A stretch of DNA of 64,000 bases from positions 1 to 64,000 of the forward strand of contig NZ_DASUSQ010000007.1 in NCBI RefSeq assembly GCF_036375055.1, read 5' to 3'. Shown one piece after another: positions 8,099 through 18,496 of this stretch; the stretch's first letter is position 1, and each line of letters opens with the position of its first letter. This DNA is from Umezawaea sp036375055 (GTDB taxonomy: Bacteria > Actinomycetota > Actinomycetes > Mycobacteriales > Pseudonocardiaceae). Under the pieces are notes generated by a model that worked only from the letters and a program-made list of their open reading frames with translations, was not told the DNA's origin and ran no database searches. The translations under genes were made by a program, and so were the position numbers.

Positions 8099-9192
8099 AA
8101 TTCCTCCATCTCGTCGTGCCACTCGGCGAACGGGTCGGCGAACTCCAACTCGTCCACCAGTGCCAATTCCTCGTCGGTCACCAGCGCGGCGCGCAGCGCG
8201 GTGACGATCTCTTCCCGCGCTTCGGGGATCGCGGTGATGACGACCAGCTCCTGCGACCGGTCGCCGTAGTCCGGGTCCCACGTCGCCGAGGCCACCGCCC
8301 GGCGTTCGGCCGGGAACTCCGACCAGTCGTCCACGGCGGCGAGCCACGGTCCGAGGTTGCCCACGCTCAGGCCGCCACCCGCGGATTCCAGCCACAGCGC
8401 GGCATCCGGCTGGCTCGCCACCCATACCCGGCCGCGGGTGCGCACCACGCCGTCGAACAGGACGTCGAGCGCCTCGTGCAGCCGCACGGGGTGGAACGGC
8501 CGTCGTTCGACGAAGTGGACGACGGCCACTCCGTGGGTGGGTTCCAGCGGTGGTTGTCCGCGCAGCAGAGTGCCGAAGCCGTCGTCGAATCCGCCCCGGC
8601 GCGCGTCGTCGGGGATGGCGGCCAGCAGCGTGGGTGCGTCCAGCGTGTGTCGGTCGCGTCGTGGTGCGCGTGGGTTGAGCCGGTCCAGCACGGCGTCGAG
8701 CACCGGATCGGCCCCGGCACCGGTGAGCACCAGTGCGTCGGCGAACTCGGCCTGCCCCACGACGACCTGCGCCACGGTCCGGTCGTCGCCCTCGACGGCA
8801 CCCAGGCTGCGGTCGACCAGCGAGTCCTCGCCGGTGGCGTCGGCCAACCAGGTGGCCCGGTCGACCACGGTGATCACGGCTTCCACCCGGACATCGGCCT
8901 CGCGCAGGGCGAAGCAGACGGCCTCGGGCTCCAGTGCGGGGTCCAGGTGGACCACGACCCGGCCGCCGAGCCGGTCGAGCAGCGGCAGCAGGTCCAGGCG
9001 CAGCGTGCAGGAGACGCAGCCGTGCGCGAGTTCCAGCACGGTCAGTTCGCCGTCGACCCACCGGCGCACCACGCCGTCGGCGAGGTCGCGCAGGTCGTGG
9101 CGCACCAGCACCGATCCCGGACAGGCGCGCCAGAACTCCTCCGCCACGTCGTGCTCGGCCAGCCCGGCCACCAGTACGACCTCTGTTCGCAT
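8095..9192 (-). CDS. Degenerate CobW-like protein lacking GTPase motifs
   Basis: 365 aa. It aligns by eye with the CobW/ZNG metallochaperone at 10231 along the whole length: VVVHLDPALEPEAVCFAL in the middle and RRPFHPVRLHEAL, RVWVASQPDAALWLESAG and RSQELVVITAI in the CobW C-terminal domain. The Walker A GxxGxGKT is gone (VLVAGLAEHDVAEEF instead), the NKxD base-recognition motif is replaced by VLTGAGAD, and metal motif CxCC has become CVSC (C59, C62). It should not bind GTP normally. A sister copy is at 21696. ATG 9192 is chosen because the codons before it lie in dyad C. It may be a pseudo-GTPase partner or zinc carrier. Confidence 0.8.
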   Translation of the reverse strand: MRTEVVLVAGLAEHDVAEEFWRACPGSVLVRHDLRDLADGVVRRWVDGELTVLELAHGCVSCTLRLDLLPLLDRLGGRVVVHLDPALEPEAVCFALREADVRVEAVITVVDRATWLADATGEDSLVDRSLGAVEGDDRTVAQVVVGQAEFADALVLTGAGADPVLDAVLDRLNPRAPRRDRHTLDAPTLLAAIPDDARRGGFDDGFGTLLRGQPPLEPTHGVAVVHFVERRPFHPVRLHEALDVLFDGVVRTRGRVWVASQPDAALWLESAGGGLSVGNLGPWLAAVDDWSEFPAERRAVASATWDPDYGDRSQELVVITAIPEAREEIVTALRAALVTDEELALVDELEFADPFAEWHDEMEEL

Positions 9193-9207
9193 GTGCGCTA
9201 GCCTAAC

Positions 9208-9225
9208 GGAAACGATTGTCATTTC
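9208..9225. promoter_or_regulatory. Zur-box-like dyad C
   Basis: GAAACGATTGTCATTTC with one mismatched pair between arms, between the divergent cobW-like and rpmB2 genes and 16 bases from each start. It probably controls both the rpmE2-rpmF and the rpmB2-cobW operons. Confidence 0.75.
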
Positions 9226-9241
9226 GGAAATGGAGGTTGGC

Positions 9242-9481
9242 GTGTCCTCACGGCACTGCCAGGTGACCGGGCGCAAACCCGGCTTCGGCAAGCAGGTCTC
9301 GCACAGCAACCGGCGCACGTCCCGGCGCTGGCTGTCCAACACCCAGCGCCGCCGGTACTGGCTGCCCTCGGAGAACCGGTTCGTCGCGCTCACGGTGTCC
9401 GTCAAGGGCATCAAGACCGTGGACCGCCGCGGCATCGAGTCCGTGGTCGCCGAGCTGCGCAAGCAGGGGGTGAAGCTCTGA
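9242..9481 (+). CDS. rpmB2: Ribosomal protein L28, Cys-poor (zinc-independent) form
   Basis: 79 aa from GTG 9242, six bases after GGAGG. It begins MSSRHCQVTGRKPGFGKQVS, the L28 signature, with only Cys6 remaining from the two CxxC pairs of the zinc form. First gene of a zinc-starvation ribosomal operon; its stop overlaps the start of rpmG2 by one base. Confidence 0.95.
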   Translation: MSSRHCQVTGRKPGFGKQVSHSNRRTSRRWLSNTQRRRYWLPSENRFVALTVSVKGIKTVDRRGIESVVAELRKQGVKL

Positions 9482-9648
9482 TGGCCAAGAGCACCGACGT
9501 GCGGCCGATCATCAAGCTCCGGTCCACGGCCGGGACCGGCTACACCTACGTGACCCGCAAGAACCGTCGCAACGACCCCGACCGGCTCGTGCTGCGCAAG
9601 TTCGACCCGGTCGTGCGGCGGCACGTCGACTTCAAGGAGGAGCGCTGA
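9481..9648 (+). CDS. rpmG2: Ribosomal protein L33, Cys-free form
   Basis: 55 aa, beginning MAKSTDVRPIIKLRSTAGTG and continuing with the L33 core YVTRKNRRNDPDRL. No cysteines, so it needs no zinc. Single-base overlaps with both neighbours show translational coupling. Confidence 0.96.
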   Translation: MAKSTDVRPIIKLRSTAGTGYTYVTRKNRRNDPDRLVLRKFDPVVRRHVDFKEER

Positions 9649-9944
9649 TGGCCAAGAAGTCCAAGATCGCCAAGGATCGGCAGCGGCGCGAGGTCGTCGC
9701 CCGCTATGCCGAGCGCCGGCGTGAACTGAAGGAACTCATCCGCGCGGACCCCGTCCGGCGGGGTGAGGCGTTGGCCGCGCTCCAGCGGTTGCCCCGCGAC
9801 GCCAGTCCCACGCGGCTGCGCAACCGTGACACCGTCGACGGCCGTCCACGAGCGTTTTTCCGGGCGTTCGGGCTTTCCCGGATCAGGTTGCGGGCGATGG
9901 CCCATCGGGGAGAGTTGCCCGGCGTGACCAAGTCGAGCTGGTAG
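9648..9944 (+). CDS. rpsN2: Ribosomal protein S14, long Cys-free form
   Basis: 98 aa, the length of the zinc-independent S14 class (the zinc form has about 61). It begins MAKKSKIAKDRQRREVVARY and holds LPRDASPTRLRNRD and the conserved RAFFRAFGLSRIRLR region with no cysteine. Third gene of the rpmB2-rpmG2-rpsN2-rpsR2 operon. Confidence 0.95.
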   Translation: MAKKSKIAKDRQRREVVARYAERRRELKELIRADPVRRGEALAALQRLPRDASPTRLRNRDTVDGRPRAFFRAFGLSRIRLRAMAHRGELPGVTKSSW

Positions 9945-9952
9945 GAGGAGAC

Positions 9953-10186
9953 GTGCCCCGCCCCGAACGCCCCGCCAAGCGCCGCTCGAACCTGCTGACC
10001 AAAGAGGGTTTGGCCACAGCGGACTGGAAGGACGTGACGCTGCTGCGGAAGTTCATCTCCGACCGCGGCAAGATCCGCTCCCGCCGGGTCTCCGGCCTGA
10101 CACCGCAACAGCAACACCAAGTGGCCACCGCGATCAAGAACGCCCGCGAAATGGCCCTGCTCCCCTACCCCACCAAAGGCCGCTGA
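9953..10186 (+). CDS. rpsR2: Ribosomal protein S18, Cys-free form
   Basis: 77 aa from GTG 9953 behind GGAGG. It contains DWKDVTLLRKFISDRGKIRSRR and the conserved LTPQQQHQVATAIKNAREMALLPY. The N-terminal cysteines of zinc-binding actinobacterial S18 are missing. It would replace the standard S18 under zinc limitation. Confidence 0.95.
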   Translation: MPRPERPAKRRSNLLTKEGLATADWKDVTLLRKFISDRGKIRSRRVSGLTPQQQHQVATAIKNAREMALLPYPTKGR

Positions 10187-10230
10187 GCGCGTCGGTGTGC
10201 TCCGCCCATCTCCACGATCACCGGGTTGAC

Positions 10231-11418
<1,188 letters not shown>

Positions 11419-11449
11419 GTCCACGCCCACCGTCATGGCGGAATCCGCG

Positions 11450-13099
11450 TCAGCTGCTTCGCCTGCGGCGCGTGAGGACCAGCGCGACGGTACCGGTCGC
11501 GGTGAGCAGGACGGCGATCAGGACGGCCGTTCCCACGCCGCCGACACCGGTGGACGCCAGTCCGACCGGCTTGGGCGCGGACGGCCCCTGGTCGGTAACC
11601 GGGACCGGGTCAGTAGTGGTGATGGCCGTACCGGCGGACGTGGTGGTGCTGGTGGGTGTACTGCTCGGAAGTGCGCAGGAGCCGCTGGCGGTGGGGTCCA
11701 CGTCGCCGACGGCGATGGTGAACACGTCGCTGTCGGCGACCGTGCGGCCGTCGGTGAGGGTGGCGGTGACTTCGATGGTGATCCGGTAGGTGCCCTCGCC
11801 GCCGAAGGCCCAGTTGGCGTGGGCGTGAGTGCCGAGCGGGACGGCGGTGGTGTCGGGCAGGCCGTCACCGGAGTCGACCAGCACGACGGGGGCCAAGCCG
11901 GTGAGGAAGACGCCGAGGCGACCGGGTCCGTCCACCGAGGTCACCCGGAGGTCGACATCCCCGGCGACCTCTTGGGGGCTGAGGGATTCGGTGTTCCAGC
12001 CCGCCCACACGATGCCGGGGATCTGGGTCTGTGGGATGAGCCAGACCGGTGCGCCCGGCGCGCCCAGGAACGAGTAGGCGGGGTCGGCGGGCACGGTGTT
12101 GCGCGCGGCGGGGACCAGGTGCAGCACGACGTCGGCCGGGTCGCGCCACACGGCGCGGTCGGGCCCCTGAGTGCCGTCCTTGATCTGGGTGCTCAGTTCG
12201 CCGTCGAGGAGGCGCGGGGCGATGAGGTCGATGTGGCCGTCGTTGAGGACCACGCACGACGTGGGCGGCGCTGAGGTCGTCGTGCCCGTAGTAGTCGTGC
12301 CCGTGGTCGTGGTTGCGCTCGTGGTCGTCGTGGTTGTTGTCGCGGTGGTCGTGGTTGTCGTGGTGGTGGGGTCGGTTCCCGTGCCGGGTTTCACGGTAGT
12401 GGGGTCGACCGCGCCGACGGCGATGGCGTAGGTCGTGGTGTCGCGCAGTGACGTGCCGTCGGGGGTGGTGGCCTGCACGGTGAAGGTGAGCCGGTAGACG
12501 CCCTCGGCGGAGAACGTCCAGTTGGCGTGGGCGTGGGTGCCCAGCACCAGCGGGTGTTGCTGCGGGAGTGGCTGGGCGGTGTCGAACACCCTCGGTAGGG
12601 GGTCGCCGACCGGGCCGGTCTGGAACACGGTGAGCTGTCCGGGGGCGGGGCTGCCCGCGGTGTCTCCGCCGATGGCGTCCAGGGTCCAGCGCACCGAGTC
12701 GGGGTCGACCTGCTCGGCGGTCAGGGATTCGGTGTTCCACCCGGCCCAGACCACGTTCGGGTCTTGGACTTCGGGGATGAGCCACAGGTCGCTGCCCACC
12801 GGACCGAGGAAGGCGTACTCGGGGTTGTCGGGGACCTGGATGCGGGACTCGGGCTTGATGTGCGTGACGACCCGTTCGGGGTCGCGGACCGTCGGCGGCT
12901 CGGTGCCGCCGTCCTTGTAGCGGATGTCCAGCGCGCCGTCGACGACCACCGGGGCGAGCAGGTCGACGTGCCCCTGATCGACGACGGTCACCGCTTCCTG
13001 AGCAAAAGCCGGAGTGAAGGCCGGCGTCAGAGCCAGTGCGGCGAGCGCGGTAACCGCGAAAGCTGCGAGCGCGGCCCGTGTGCGGTTTGGGGTGGTCAC
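11450..13099 (-). CDS. Surface-anchored protein with two choice-of-anchor M domains
   Basis: 549 aa wall protein from GTG 13099. A signal peptide (ALTPAFTPAFAQEA cleavage region) is followed by two actinobacterial anchored-repeat domains, each marked by GHVDL, IRYKDG or IKDG, PAYSFLGAPG or PEYAFLGP, VWAGWNTES and LGTHAHANW. A Thr-rich linker joins them. A LASTG sorting signal, membrane helix and RRRR tail end the protein, fitting sortase E. It is the last gene of the zinc ABC operon and resembles the TIGR03773 wall component. His pairs (THAHAN) in each domain may bind metal, which is inference. Confidence 0.85.
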   Translation of the reverse strand: MTTPNRTRAALAAFAVTALAALALTPAFTPAFAQEAVTVVDQGHVDLLAPVVVDGALDIRYKDGGTEPPTVRDPERVVTHIKPESRIQVPDNPEYAFLGPVGSDLWLIPEVQDPNVVWAGWNTESLTAEQVDPDSVRWTLDAIGGDTAGSPAPGQLTVFQTGPVGDPLPRVFDTAQPLPQQHPLVLGTHAHANWTFSAEGVYRLTFTVQATTPDGTSLRDTTTYAIAVGAVDPTTVKPGTGTDPTTTTTTTTATTTTTTTSATTTTGTTTTGTTTSAPPTSCVVLNDGHIDLIAPRLLDGELSTQIKDGTQGPDRAVWRDPADVVLHLVPAARNTVPADPAYSFLGAPGAPVWLIPQTQIPGIVWAGWNTESLSPQEVAGDVDLRVTSVDGPGRLGVFLTGLAPVVLVDSGDGLPDTTAVPLGTHAHANWAFGGEGTYRITIEVTATLTDGRTVADSDVFTIAVGDVDPTASGSCALPSSTPTSTTTSAGTAITTTDPVPVTDQGPSAPKPVGLASTGVGGVGTAVLIAVLLTATGTVALVLTRRRRSS

Positions 13100-14460
13100 G
13101 AAATCTCCTGGGCGGGACGGCGGCGGGTGAGCACGAGAACGGCGGCACCGGTCACGATGAGGCCGAGCGCCAAGCCCGCGGTGGCGGGCACCGCCGCGGG
13201 GCCGGTGGACGCCAGGCTGGTGGGCGTACCGGCCTGCCGGTCGGTGGTGCCGGGCTGCTGTTGCTGTTGCTGTTGGTTCGTGCCGGTTGTGCCGTCGCCG
13301 ACGACGAAGGTGTAGGTCTCGGTGTCGGTCAGCGTGCCGCCGCCCGCGCCGGGGGCGGCGACGGCGAACGTCAGGCGGTAGCGGCCGGGTTCGGCGAACG
13401 CCCAGTTGGCGTGGGCGTGGGTGCCCAGCGCGACGCTGTGGTTGTCGGGCAGGCCGTCGGTGCTGTTGAAGATGACGCTGGGTGCGCCGAACGAGCCGGT
13501 GGTGAACAGGCCGAAGGCCCCTGGTCCGTCGACCGCGGTCAGCGTCCACGTCATCGGGCCGGACACCTCGGCCGGGCGCAGTTCCTCGGTGGACCAGCCC
13601 GTCCACAGCAGGTCGCCCTGCTGGGTCTGCGGCAGCAGGAAGATCTGCTTGCCCGCCTCGCCGAGGAAGGACAGCACCGGTTGTGCCGGGAGTTCGGTGC
13701 GTGCGGCGGCGGTGATGGCGAACTCGACGTCGGCGGGTTCGCGCCAGGTGGTCGTGCCGGTGGCTGTGCCGTCCTTGACCTGGATGTGCAGGCCGTCCGC
13801 GAGCAGGCGGGGCGCGAGGGCGTCGACGTGGCCGTGGTCGAGGGTGACCCGGCCGGTCGCGGTGGGCGATGGCTGCGCGGCCGCCGCGAGCCGCGGCTGC
13901 GGTTCCGGTTGTGCTGGTGCCTGTGCGGCGGTGACCGGTGCTTCGAGGAGCGGTTGTGGTGGCGCGGCGATCGCGGGTCGGGCTTCTTCGGCAACCAGGA
14001 TCGAGTAGTCGTGCGTGATCGTCAGCGGGCTGCCGTCGAGGGTGTGGGCGGTGGCCTCGACCCGCAGCAGGTGCTCGCCGGGCGGGGGCGCGTCGACCTC
14101 GACCGTACCGCTGGAAGCGACGGGGACCACGACCGGTTCGTCATGTGCTGCCGCGTCGAGAGCGGCGGGTGTGGAGGCGTCCGCGACGGAGGTGCGGAGC
14201 TTCACGGTGTCGCCGAAGACGGTGCCGGGCTCGATGGCCGTGGTGTTCCAGGTCAGCGACACCCGCTCGGTGGCGGCCGGGACCGCGAGGGGTTCGGACT
14301 CGGCGTCCAGTTCCAGGCTTCCGTTCTCGATCGCGAGCACGGCGTCGGCGACGGGTTCGGTGTGCGGTGTGGTCGGTGTGGGTTCGGCGGCAGCGGTCGG
14401 TGCCGTCATCAGCAGCGCGGCGGCCACGCCGAGCAGCGCGCCGGTTCGGGCGTGGGTCAC
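13096..14460 (-). CDS. LAXTG surface protein with one choice-of-anchor M domain
   Basis: 454 aa from GTG 14460 behind AGGAG. Signal peptide (LLMTAPTAAAEP), an N-terminal beta-rich part to about residue 200, one anchored-repeat domain (GHVDALAPRLL through GTHAHANWAF), a QQQ-rich linker, then LASTG, membrane helix and basic tail. Its start overlaps the permease stop and its stop overlaps the next start, so it is translationally coupled in the operon. Likely displayed on the wall by a sortase E and assists zinc capture together with the ABC system. Confidence 0.85.
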   Translation of the reverse strand: MTHARTGALLGVAAALLMTAPTAAAEPTPTTPHTEPVADAVLAIENGSLELDAESEPLAVPAATERVSLTWNTTAIEPGTVFGDTVKLRTSVADASTPAALDAAAHDEPVVVPVASSGTVEVDAPPPGEHLLRVEATAHTLDGSPLTITHDYSILVAEEARPAIAAPPQPLLEAPVTAAQAPAQPEPQPRLAAAAQPSPTATGRVTLDHGHVDALAPRLLADGLHIQVKDGTATGTTTWREPADVEFAITAAARTELPAQPVLSFLGEAGKQIFLLPQTQQGDLLWTGWSTEELRPAEVSGPMTWTLTAVDGPGAFGLFTTGSFGAPSVIFNSTDGLPDNHSVALGTHAHANWAFAEPGRYRLTFAVAAPGAGGGTLTDTETYTFVVGDGTTGTNQQQQQQQPGTTDRQAGTPTSLASTGPAAVPATAGLALGLIVTGAAVLVLTRRRPAQEIS

Positions 14461-15356
14461 GACTTCTCCTGGGTGAGGACGGCGGCGGGAGTAGCCGCTG
14501 TGGCGATGGCGGCCTTGCGGGGTTGGGTGAGCAGGCCGTGGCGCGGTGCGAAGAACCAGCACAGCAGGAACACCGCGGTGAGGGTGAGCACGATCAGGCC
14601 GCCTGCGGCCAGGTCGAACGCGTAGGACAGGTAGAGGCCCAGCACGCTGCCGCCCGCGCCGATGAGCGGGGCGAGCAGCATCATCACGCCCAGGCGGTCG
14701 GTGAGCAGGCGGGCCGCCGCTGCGGGGGTGACCAGCAGGGCGAGCACGAGAACGTTGCCGACGGCTTGCAGGGAGATGACGATGGCCAGGGTCACCATCA
14801 CGTGCAGCACCACGTCGAGCCAGAACACCGGCAGTCCAACCGCGCGGGCCTGTTCACGGTCCAGCGTCGCGGCCGTGAACCGGCTGTTGAACAGCGCCGT
14901 GCACAGCAGCACCGCCGCTCCGATCACTGCGACCGAGACCACGTCGGAGTCGCTGATGCCCAGGATCGAGCCGAACAGGAACGACTCCAGCGAGCCGCCG
15001 TAACCGGGGGCGGTGCTGAGGATGACGATGCCCAGCCCGAACGAGGCGGCGAAGAAGATCCCGATGACGGAGTCCTCCTTGAGCCTGCGGTTCTGGGTGA
15101 ACACCGCGATCAGCAGCGCGGTGATCACCCCGGCGACCGCGCCGCCGAGCACCAGGTCCAGGCCGAGCACGAAGGCGATGGCGATGCCGGGGAAGACCGA
15201 GTGGGCGACCGCGTCGCCGATGAACGCCATGCCGCGCAGCACGACGTGGCTGCCGATCACGCCGCACACCAGGCCCGACATCAACGCCACCAGTAGCGCG
15301 CGGCGCCAGAAGTCGTACTCCCACGGCGCGATCAGCGCCTCCAGGAACGCGGTCAC
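14457..15356 (-). CDS. Anchored-repeat zinc ABC transporter, permease (ZnuB-like)
   Basis: 299 aa ABC-3 family membrane protein with about eight hydrophobic segments. The start GTG 15356 overlaps the ATPase stop. Typical features are CGVIGSHVVLRGMAFIGDA near the N terminus and GNVLVLALLVTPAAAARLL. It should form the inner-membrane channel for Zn(II) delivered by the lipoprotein at 16907. Equivalent to the TIGR03770 permease. Confidence 0.9.
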   Translation of the reverse strand: MTAFLEALIAPWEYDFWRRALLVALMSGLVCGVIGSHVVLRGMAFIGDAVAHSVFPGIAIAFVLGLDLVLGGAVAGVITALLIAVFTQNRRLKEDSVIGIFFAASFGLGIVILSTAPGYGGSLESFLFGSILGISDSDVVSVAVIGAAVLLCTALFNSRFTAATLDREQARAVGLPVFWLDVVLHVMVTLAIVISLQAVGNVLVLALLVTPAAAARLLTDRLGVMMLLAPLIGAGGSVLGLYLSYAFDLAAGGLIVLTLTAVFLLCWFFAPRHGLLTQPRKAAIATAATPAAVLTQEKS

Positions 15357-16105
15357 CTGGTCACCCCCAACGTCTTGAGCAGTTGCTCGGACCGGTCCAG
15401 GCCGAAGGTGCGCAGCCAGATGTCGGTGTCGGCCAGGGCGGCGGGTTCGTCGTCGGCGATCACGACGCGGTTGAGCAGGCACAGGCGGCTGCACAGGGTC
15501 GTCGCGGCGGCGAGGTCGTGGGTGGTCATCAGCACCGCCACCCCTTCGTCGCGCAGTTCGGTCAGCAACGTGCTCAGCAGTTCCTGTGTGGGGGCGTCGA
15601 TGCCGGTGAACGGCTCGTCGAGCAGCAGTACCTCAGGCCGCAGGGCCAGCGCTCGTGCGACCAGGACGCGTTGCCGTTGGCCGCCCGACAGCTCGCCGAC
15701 CGGCCTGGTCCTCAGGTCCGCCATGCCGACGCGGTCCAGGGCCTCGGCTACGGCCTCGCGGTCGCGGATGGCGCGGCGGCGCAGCAGCCCGGTCAAGTGG
15801 GTGCGGCCGGTGGCGACCGCACCTTCGACCGTGATGGGAAAGTCCCAGGCGAACTCGTGGCGCTGGGGCACGTAGCCCAGCGAGCCCTGTGCCTGGCGCG
15901 GCGTGCGGCCGTCGACGACGATCGAACCGCGGTGGACCGGGATCAGTCCGAGGGCGGTGCGCAGCAGGGTCGTCTTGCCGGCGCCGTTGGGGCCGATCAA
16001 GCCGACCAGCTCCCCGCGCCGCAGGCGGAAGTCCACATCGGACAGGACTTCACGGCCGCCCAGGTGCACGGTCACACCGGAGATGTCCAGCACCGTGTCA
16101 GTCAT
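15353..16105 (-). CDS. Anchored-repeat zinc ABC transporter, ATP-binding protein (ZnuC-like)
   Basis: 250 aa ABC ATPase: Walker A GPNGAGKTTLL, Q-loop region GYVPQRHEFAW, signature LSGGQRQRV, Walker B VLLLDEPF and switch His in MTTHDLAAA. Equivalent to TIGR03771. ATG 16105 lies just after the overlapping stop of the upstream surface protein and has a GGAGG site. Powers zinc import with the permease at 14457. Confidence 0.93.
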   Translation of the reverse strand: MTDTVLDISGVTVHLGGREVLSDVDFRLRRGELVGLIGPNGAGKTTLLRTALGLIPVHRGSIVVDGRTPRQAQGSLGYVPQRHEFAWDFPITVEGAVATGRTHLTGLLRRRAIRDREAVAEALDRVGMADLRTRPVGELSGGQRQRVLVARALALRPEVLLLDEPFTGIDAPTQELLSTLLTELRDEGVAVLMTTHDLAAATTLCSRLCLLNRVVIADDEPAALADTDIWLRTFGLDRSEQLLKTLGVTR

Positions 16106-16919
16106 TGCTCCTCCCGGCGGTACGACGGGACCGAACGACGAGCGTCGTGGCAACGGCCAGCACGACCACACCGCCTGCCGCCGCGATCCACACCAAAGGA
16201 AGCCTTCCGGCAGTCGTGTCGGCGGGTTGTGCCGCGGCCGGGCCGGAAGGAGAAGTGCTGGGTTCGGCCGTGGGGAACGCCGTCGCCGGATCGCCTGGTC
16301 CGACGTGGACCTTCAGCGTCGCGCGGTCGCCGCGGCCGTCGGCGGTGGCCATCTCGACATCCAGTGAGTAGGCGCCGGGTGCGGTGAACACCCAGTTGCC
16401 GTGCACGTGAGTGCCTGCTTCGACACCGGTTTCCTGCGGGTAGGGCCGTTCGCTGCTGAAGATGGTCTCCGGTGTGCCGAAGTTGCCGGTGAGGAACAGC
16501 TCGAATCGGCCGGGGCCCTCGACGCCGAGCAGGCGCCAGTCGACCTCGCGGCCGACGACGTCGGCGATGCTGGGGTCCTGGGTGTTCCAGCCCGGCCACA
16601 CCACGTCGGGGTCCTGGACCTGCGGCAGCACCCAGACCTCGCCGCCCGGCGTGCCGAGGAATTTGTAGGCCGGGTCGTCGGGAACGGTCGTCTTGGCCGC
16701 GTCCGCGACTTGGAGCACCACGTCGGAGGGGTTGCGCCACACCGGCCCGTCACCGGTGTCGTCACGGATCTCGACGGTCCACTTCCCATCGACCAGGCGT
16801 GGGCCGAGGTCCACGTGGCCGTCGGCGATGACAACGGGCGCGGGCTGGGCGTGCGCTGCAGGCGGGAGGAGCAGCAGCACGGCGGCAGCCGCGAGCACGG
16901 CCTGGATCAGGCGAGGCAC
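16098..16919 (-). CDS. Membrane-anchored protein with choice-of-anchor M domain
   Basis: 273 aa from GTG 16919. Signal peptide (AAAAVLLLLPPAAHAQPA), one anchored-repeat domain (DGHVDLGPRLV, PAYKFLGTPGG, VVWPGWNTQD, AGTHVHGNWVF), a Pro/Ser/Thr linker, a C-terminal membrane helix and basic tail. There is no LAXTG signal, so it should stay in the membrane, unlike the two LASTG proteins. It overlaps both neighbours. Confidence 0.82.
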   Translation of the reverse strand: MPRLIQAVLAAAAVLLLLPPAAHAQPAPVVIADGHVDLGPRLVDGKWTVEIRDDTGDGPVWRNPSDVVLQVADAAKTTVPDDPAYKFLGTPGGEVWVLPQVQDPDVVWPGWNTQDPSIADVVGREVDWRLLGVEGPGRFELFLTGNFGTPETIFSSERPYPQETGVEAGTHVHGNWVFTAPGAYSLDVEMATADGRGDRATLKVHVGPGDPATAFPTAEPSTSPSGPAAAQPADTTAGRLPLVWIAAAGGVVVLAVATTLVVRSRRTAGRSND

Positions 16920-18433
16920 CGGGCGACCTCTTCCGCGTTGTGACGCATCATGTCCGCGTAGCTGCGGGTGCGCTCGTCGAAGGAATCCCCGTACAGCAGG
17001 CAGACCTGGACGCCTTGGTCGCGGGCCACCTGGCTGAGCACCGAGCCTCGTTGGGCGAGGTTGGGTTCCATGAACACGGCGGGCACCTTCAGGTTGCGGA
17101 TGGTCTCGGTCAGCTTGCGCACGTCCTCGACGCTGGGTTCCTGCGCGGGGTTGGGCACCACGAACCCGGCCACGGTCATGTCGTAGGCGCTGGCGAAGTA
17201 GCCGAACCCGTCGTGGGTGGTGACCAGGTGGCGGCGCTGCCGGGGCACTGCCGCCACGGTCTGGCGGACCTGCGCGTCGAGCTCGTCGAGCCGGGCAAGG
17301 TACTCGCGGGTGTTGCGGTCGTAGTCCGCCGCGCCGTCGGGATCGGCCGTGCGCAGCGTGTCGCGCATCAGCTCGGCGTAGGCGCGGCCGTTGCGCACGT
17401 CCTGCCACAGGTGGGGATCGATCTCACCGTGCACGTGCTTGCCCAGCACCGCCTGCGGCAACTGGTGCACCGAAGCGCCCGCCGCGCCCAGGAACGCGAA
17501 CCTCGCGTCGCCGGGCACGGTGGCGATCGCCTTGTTCGGCACCTCGATGACGGCCTGCGAGGCGGGCACGACCTCTTGGGTGGTGCCGCCGGCGCGATCG
17601 TTGAACGTGTACAGCTCACCGCTGTCCAGGTCGACCGTCAGGTCGGTGTGCCCCTCGTTCAGCACGGTGCCCGCGATGCCGGTCGGGTCGACTCCTACCG
17701 CGAAGGTGAACGTGCCCTCTCCCAGAGGTTTCTGCTCGCCGTCGTTGAGCAGGGACGCGCGCAGCGTCAGGCGGTAGGTGCCCGGTGCGGTGAACGCCCA
17801 GTTGAGGTGGGTGTGGGCGGCGGGAGGCAGAGTGGTGGAGTCCACATCGGACATCCCGTCACCGGAGTCGAAGTACACCACCGGTTTGCCCAGGGATTCG
17901 GTCAGGTAGGTCACGAGCTTTCCGGGGCCTTCCACCGCGGTCGCGGTCAGCCGCACTTCCGAGGTGCGGGTGGCGCCGCGCGCCTTGCCGTCGCCGCGCA
18001 CGCGCAGGCCCAGCCACAGCACGTCGAGCCCGACGTTCTCCACCAACGGGATCACGTGCGCGCCGTAGGTCTCCGATGCCTCGGCCAGTGAGACGTTCGG
18101 CGTTCCCTCGCGTGCGTTGGCGTCGATGGCCTTGATCAGCCGCTGCTCTTCCAGCAGCAGGTGGTTGGTGAACGTCACGTCCGCCGCGGCGACCTTCTTC
18201 GCGTCGGCGGGGGTGGGCTCGTAGGAGTGCGGGTCGCCGCCGGGTGGTACGAGCGAGTCGACTCGGACGCGGTCTCCCCCAACGTTGCGTACCAGGTCGG
18301 CGAGGATCTCGGTGGTCGTGACCACGGACAGACCGTCACCTCCGCTTCCGGCCTTGCTGGAGGTGCACGCGGTGGTGGCGAGCAGGACCGCGCACAAGGA
18401 CGCGGCAGCCCGTGAGGGCGCACGCAGGCGCAT
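16907..18433 (-). CDS. Zinc-binding lipoprotein split by an anchored-repeat domain
   Basis: 508 aa. The lipobox LATTAC places the lipid Cys at 23. A ZnuA-type substrate-binding protein is interrupted after TFTNHLLLEEQRLIKAI by a complete choice-of-anchor M domain (LGLRVRG through the PGDARFAFLGAAGA region). The ZnuA fold resumes at HVHGEIDPHLWQDVRN and continues through THDGFGYFASAYD and VFMEPNLAQ. His ligands remain in PHSYEPTPADAKKV, EIDPHLW and TTHDGF. This layout is the TIGR03772 anchored-repeat substrate-binding protein. First gene of the six-gene operon, downstream of dyad D. Confidence 0.9.
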   Translation of the reverse strand: MRLRAPSRAAASLCAVLLATTACTSSKAGSGGDGLSVVTTTEILADLVRNVGGDRVRVDSLVPPGGDPHSYEPTPADAKKVAAADVTFTNHLLLEEQRLIKAIDANAREGTPNVSLAEASETYGAHVIPLVENVGLDVLWLGLRVRGDGKARGATRTSEVRLTATAVEGPGKLVTYLTESLGKPVVYFDSGDGMSDVDSTTLPPAAHTHLNWAFTAPGTYRLTLRASLLNDGEQKPLGEGTFTFAVGVDPTGIAGTVLNEGHTDLTVDLDSGELYTFNDRAGGTTQEVVPASQAVIEVPNKAIATVPGDARFAFLGAAGASVHQLPQAVLGKHVHGEIDPHLWQDVRNGRAYAELMRDTLRTADPDGAADYDRNTREYLARLDELDAQVRQTVAAVPRQRRHLVTTHDGFGYFASAYDMTVAGFVVPNPAQEPSVEDVRKLTETIRNLKVPAVFMEPNLAQRGSVLSQVARDQGVQVCLLYGDSFDERTRSYADMMRHNAEEVARCLA

Positions 18434-18496
18434 CTGTTCTCGAACCTCCAGACACCCGTCGTCGGACCGACGGAACCTCGTGAACCTAATACAAAC

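Noticed and set aside
12280..12370. Short GTGGTCGTC-type repeats
   Set aside because: They encode the Thr-rich linker of the wall protein and are not an independent repeat element or CRISPR array.
11450..14562. Very long open frames on the opposite strand of the surface-protein genes
   Set aside because: High-GC shadow frames; the reverse-strand reading has signal peptides, conserved domains and sorting signals.
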